Below, piece after piece: positions 6,032 through 8,106 of a stretch of DNA of 8,106 nt. The DNA is from Tepidimonas sp. (GTDB lineage Bacteria; Pseudomonadota; Gammaproteobacteria; Burkholderiales; Burkholderiaceae_C). Below the pieces are notes generated by a model. That model searched no databases and was not told the origin of the DNA. It worked only from the letters and a program-made list of their open reading frames with translations. Each line of letters opens with the position of its first letter. The stretch's first letter is position 1. The position numbers and the translations under genes were made by a program. The stretch covers positions 1-8,106 of the forward strand of contig JANWZF010000282.1 of the NCBI GenBank assembly GCA_025054905.1, given 5' to 3'.

Positions 6032-6064
6032 GGCTGGCGCCAGGGTCGCGCCCAGGTGCCAGCC
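6032..6064 (+). terminator. Strong intercistronic hairpin (attenuator, processing or stability element)
   Basis: The 10-bp arm GGCTGGCGCC (6032-6041) pairs with GGTGCCAGCC (6055-6064) with one G-U pair. The 13-base loop can add a three-pair GGG/CCC inner helix (6043-6045 with 6051-6053). It starts 18 bases after the second transporter gene. No T-run follows, only C-rich sequence, so it is not a classic Rho-independent terminator; it may stabilise the upstream mRNA or partly terminate transcription. Confidence 0.45.
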
Positions 6065-6098
6065 CTCCCATCCATCCAACCCCTTGGCATCCCAGACC

Positions 6099-6347
6099 AT
6101 GAAAACCCGCCAACCCTCCCTGACCCAAACCCTGACTGCGTTGCTGGTCGCCTCAAGCCTGGTGGCCCCGGCCGCGATGGCACAGACAGCGCCCAAGGCC
6201 GACGGCAAGCCTGCCGCCAGTGCAGCCGGCAACCCGTGCGCACCGGGCAACCCCTGCGCACCGGGCGCCGACAAAAAGAAAAAGAAAAAGCGCGCCGAGG
6301 GCGACAACCCGTGCGCCCCGGCCAACCCGTGCGCGCCCAAGCGCTGA
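6099..6347 (+). CDS. Small exported protein with four NPCAP cysteine motifs and a lysine run
   Basis: The 82-residue protein has a clear Sec signal peptide: basic MKTRQ, a hydrophobic core around TLTALLVASSLV, and cleavage likely after AMA at residue 28. The mature part is about 54 residues of low complexity: an Ala/Lys stretch, two NPCAPG units (C47, C53), a run of six lysines plus arginine (59-65), and two more NPCAP units (C72, C78). No catalytic domain is visible. Evenly spaced cysteines in Pro-rich repeats suggest binding of a soft metal or of sulfane sulfur in the periplasm, but this is inference. I took the ATG at 6099 because the signal peptide starts there; a TTG at 6084 would add five residues, and neither has a good ribosome site. 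It sits between the sulfur transporter and the rhodanese, which favours a sulfur- or metal-related job. Confidence 0.75.
   Translation: MKTRQPSLTQTLTALLVASSLVAPAAMAQTAPKADGKPAASAAGNPCAPGNPCAPGADKKKKKKRAEGDNPCAPANPCAPKR
6231..6341 (+). repeat. 18-bp coding repeats (NPCAPx units) flanking an (AAAAAG)3 tract
   Basis: Two nearly identical 18-bp units lie at 6231-6248 and 6249-6266, differing at one third-codon position. Two more diverged units lie at 6306-6323 and 6324-6341. Between them, 6273-6290 is exactly three copies of AAAAAG, coding for six lysines. The pattern suggests growth by unit duplication, all in multiples of three so that the frame is kept. Confidence 0.8.
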
Positions 6348-6408
6348 ACGCCGTTGGGCCATGAGCCCGACGGGCGCCCCGTGCCAGCGCCTGCCATCTG
6401 AGCGAACG

Positions 6409-7065
6409 ATGTGCCCCGCCGCCACTTGTGCGACCGAACCTGCCGACCTGGCCGACTGGGCCGAGGTGGCGCTGCGCGTGCCGCTGGCCTACGCGCGGCG
6501 GGGGGTGTCGCTGGCGCAGGCGGCGCTGGCCGGCGCGCGTCGGTTCGAGGAGCTGCGCCACTATCCGGCACGGGACGCGGTGGATGCCGTGCACGGCACG
6601 CGCTTTTATTACCACGCGCACGGCGGCTCGCAGCGCTGGCCAGGGCAGACGCCGCCGGAGCACGGCCACTTCCACCTGTTCTGGGACGGGCCCGAGGCCG
6701 GCCAGCACGTGCATCTGGTGGCCCTCGCGCTGGATGCGCGCGGCCAGCCGTTGCGCTGGTTCACCACCAACCGGTGGGTGACGGCCGGCCGCTGGTGCCC
6801 TGCCGACGAGTTGATCGCGCGCCTGCCGCAGTTTCGCGTGGCGCTGCGGGGCGGCCGGCTGGCGCCCCTGGCACGCTGGCTGACCGCCATGGTGCAGCTG
6901 TTTGCCGATGAGCTGGCCAACCTGCTGCGGGCGCGCGATGCGGCGCTGGGCCCGCTGTTGCGCCGGCGCAGCGCCGAAGCGGTGCTGGAAGACCGGCGCC
7001 TGGACGTGCTCAGCCACACCGATGCCGCGCTGGCCCCCCGGCTGCGCCGGCTCGGGCTGGCGTGA
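6409..7065 (+). CDS. Protein of unknown function with a histidine-rich HGHFH core
   Basis: I do not securely recognise the family; it may be one of the domains of unknown function found near rhodanese genes. From the ATG at 6409 it has 218 residues with no signal peptide or membrane segment. Its notable part is a central block: ELRHYPARDAVD, then RFYYHAHG, then EHGHFHLFW, then HVHLVALALD, giving seven histidines in HxH spacing within about 35 residues. This looks like a metal-binding or catalytic centre in a beta-sheet region; the following half is helical and rich in Arg and Leu. An ATG at 6361 would add 16 residues (MSPTGAPC...), but codon bias there is poor, and GAG 6 bases upstream favours 6409. 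The frame is open further upstream but overlaps the small cysteine protein. It ends 29 bp before the rhodanese gene and is probably cotranscribed with it. Confidence 0.75.
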   Translation: MCPAATCATEPADLADWAEVALRVPLAYARRGVSLAQAALAGARRFEELRHYPARDAVDAVHGTRFYYHAHGGSQRWPGQTPPEHGHFHLFWDGPEAGQHVHLVALALDARGQPLRWFTTNRWVTAGRWCPADELIARLPQFRVALRGGRLAPLARWLTAMVQLFADELANLLRARDAALGPLLRRRSAEAVLEDRRLDVLSHTDAALAPRLRRLGLA

Positions 7066-7079
7066 CGTTGTTGACCCCC

Positions 7080-7085
7080 AAGGAG
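7080..7085 (+). promoter_or_regulatory. Strong ribosome binding site of the rhodanese gene
   Basis: AAGGAG lies 9 bases before the ATG at 7095 and decides the start against a GTG at 7062, which overlaps the previous gene's stop. It is the best Shine-Dalgarno match in the plus-strand cluster, so the rhodanese may be the most efficiently translated member. Confidence 0.8.
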
Positions 7086-7094
7086 AGACTCACC

Positions 7095-8084
7095 ATGAAC
7101 ATGATCCATCGCATCGCCACCGCGCTGGGTGCGGCCGCCCTGGCCGCCAGCGCCTGGGCCCAGGGCGTGCTGCCCGGCCCGGTGGTCAGCACGCAGTGGC
7201 TGGCCGACAACCTCGACAAGGTGCAGGTGATCGAGATCCGCACCGACCCCAAGACCTTCACCAGCGAGCCGGAATTCGCCACCACCAAGGACGGCAAGAA
7301 GGTGCTGGAGGAATTCGGCGGCCACATCCCTGGCTCTCGGCTGTTTGCCGCCAAGGAGCTGCGCACGCAACGTGACATCGCCGGCAACAAGGTCAGCTAC
7401 ATGCTGCCCGAACGTGCCGCCTTCGAGAAGGTGGTGCAGGCCGTGGGCGTGCTGGCCGACAAGCCCATCGTGCTGGTGCCCGAAGGGCAGAAGATCTCGG
7501 ATTTCAACGACGCGGCACGCCTGTACATCCTGTTCAAGTCGTACGCCGACACCCCGGTGGCCCTGCTGGACGGCGGAATGGTGGCCTGGCTCAACGAAGG
7601 CCGCCCCTGGAGCAAGGAGGCCCCCACGGCGCTGACCAGCACCTGGAAGGCCACCACCGACCGCTTTGCGCGCTACGTGGCCGATTCGCCCGACGTGGCC
7701 GCGGCGATGGAGAAAAAAGATGTGCAGCTGGTGGACACCCGCTCCACCGCGATGTACCTGGGCGTGTTCAAGCGTGACTACGTGTACGCCTACGGCCACA
7801 TCCCCGGTGCGCGCAACGTGCCGCTGGACACCCTGTTCGTGACGCGCGGCGGCGCGATCCGCCTGCTCAAGCCCGAGACCTACCGCGCGGTGTTCCAGTC
7901 GCTGGGCGTCGATCCGGGCAAGCCGCTGATCACCTACTGCAACAGCGGCAACGATTCGTCGCTGCCGTGGTTCATCGCCTCGGAGATCCTCGGCAACGCG
8001 CAGGCGCGCAACTTCGACGGCTCGCTGCACCAGTGGACGCTGGAAAAGCGCGCGATGAACGCGCCGGTGCCGCCCGCGATGTGA
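7095..8084 (+). CDS. Exported tandem-domain rhodanese (sulfurtransferase)
   Basis: This 329-residue protein begins with a signal peptide, with cleavage likely after AWA at residue 22, placing it in the periplasm. It contains two rhodanese-like domains, about 28-175 and 190-320. The first has GGHIPGSR (75-82) and LLDGGMVAW (158-166), but the active-site position reads VPEGQKISD, with no cysteine. The second has VDTRS, the GHIPGARNVPL motif (234-244) and an active loop CNSGNDSS beginning at C282, the only cysteine in the whole protein. This fits the usual plan of an inactive N-terminal and a catalytic C-terminal domain. Rhodaneses move sulfane sulfur from donors such as thiosulfate to thiol acceptors through a persulfide. 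The start at 7095 has AAGGAG 9 bases upstream. It closes the cluster that starts with the sulfur transporter pair. The sulfur acceptor is unknown. Confidence 0.93.
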   Translation: MNMIHRIATALGAAALAASAWAQGVLPGPVVSTQWLADNLDKVQVIEIRTDPKTFTSEPEFATTKDGKKVLEEFGGHIPGSRLFAAKELRTQRDIAGNKVSYMLPERAAFEKVVQAVGVLADKPIVLVPEGQKISDFNDAARLYILFKSYADTPVALLDGGMVAWLNEGRPWSKEAPTALTSTWKATTDRFARYVADSPDVAAAMEKKDVQLVDTRSTAMYLGVFKRDYVYAYGHIPGARNVPLDTLFVTRGGAIRLLKPETYRAVFQSLGVDPGKPLITYCNSGNDSSLPWFIASEILGNAQARNFDGSLHQWTLEKRAMNAPVPPAM

Positions 8085-8106
8085 GGCGGCCAGCCCCCAC
8101 GACGGG

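Noticed and set aside
6231..6341. Tandem repeats considered as a CRISPR-like array
   Set aside because: The units are 18-bp in-frame codon repeats inside a coding sequence, with no variable spacers.
6356..6382. Small G/C hairpins (GGGC/GCCC and ACGGG/CCCGT) after the cysteine peptide gene
   Set aside because: The stems are only 4-5 bp with no T-run; such stems are expected by chance at this base composition, so no terminator is called.
5845..7017. 390-codon minus-strand frame over the peptide and HGHFH genes
   Set aside because: It has low-complexity Arg/Gly/Pro composition, lies antisense to a gene with a signal peptide, and resembles no family.
6609..8030. 473-codon minus-strand frame over the rhodanese and the HGHFH gene
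   Set aside because: It is antisense to two supported genes, with no recognisable motif and no ribosome site.

Overview
The window looks like chromosomal DNA from a high-GC betaproteobacterium, probably Burkholderiales. This is inferred from the strong G/C bias at third codon positions and from the sequence style of PyrC, HtpX and the FAD-dependent (COG2509-type) protein. No rRNA, tRNA or CRISPR array was seen, so the genus cannot be fixed.

Left part (1-1787, + strand): an IS200/IS605-family TnpB gene, cut by the left window edge, has all its catalytic and zinc-finger residues. It has no stop codon of its own. Its frame continues across the element's right end into the C-terminal half of a chromosomal FAD-dependent oxidoreductase gene. 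The element has therefore interrupted that gene and left an in-frame chimera. Base composition changes sharply near 1025.

Middle (1791-4732, - strand): three housekeeping genes are read right to left. pyrC encodes dihydroorotase, the next gene encodes an endonuclease/exonuclease/phosphatase-fold protein, and htpX encodes a membrane metalloprotease. htpX follows a gap of about 94 bp that holds a good match to a sigma-32 heat-shock promoter and a perfect short inverted repeat. htpX and the chimera converge with only 3 bp between them.

Right part (4835-8084, + strand): five genes diverge from pyrC and look like one transcription unit for sulfur handling. Two adjacent genes encode the halves of a split YeeE/YedE (Sulf_transp) transporter. 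They are followed by a tiny secreted protein with four NPCAP cysteine motifs around a lysine run, a histidine-rich protein of unknown function (HGHFH motif), and an exported tandem rhodanese with a single catalytic cysteine. A sigma-70-like promoter and an ACTGT-N7-ACAGT dyad lie in the pyrC/transporter divergent gap. A strong hairpin lies between the transporter genes and the cysteine protein. The simplest model is import of thiosulfate (or a related sulfur species) by the membrane pair, with periplasmic sulfane-sulfur handling by the rhodanese. The two small unknown proteins are the least explained and most interesting part of the cluster.
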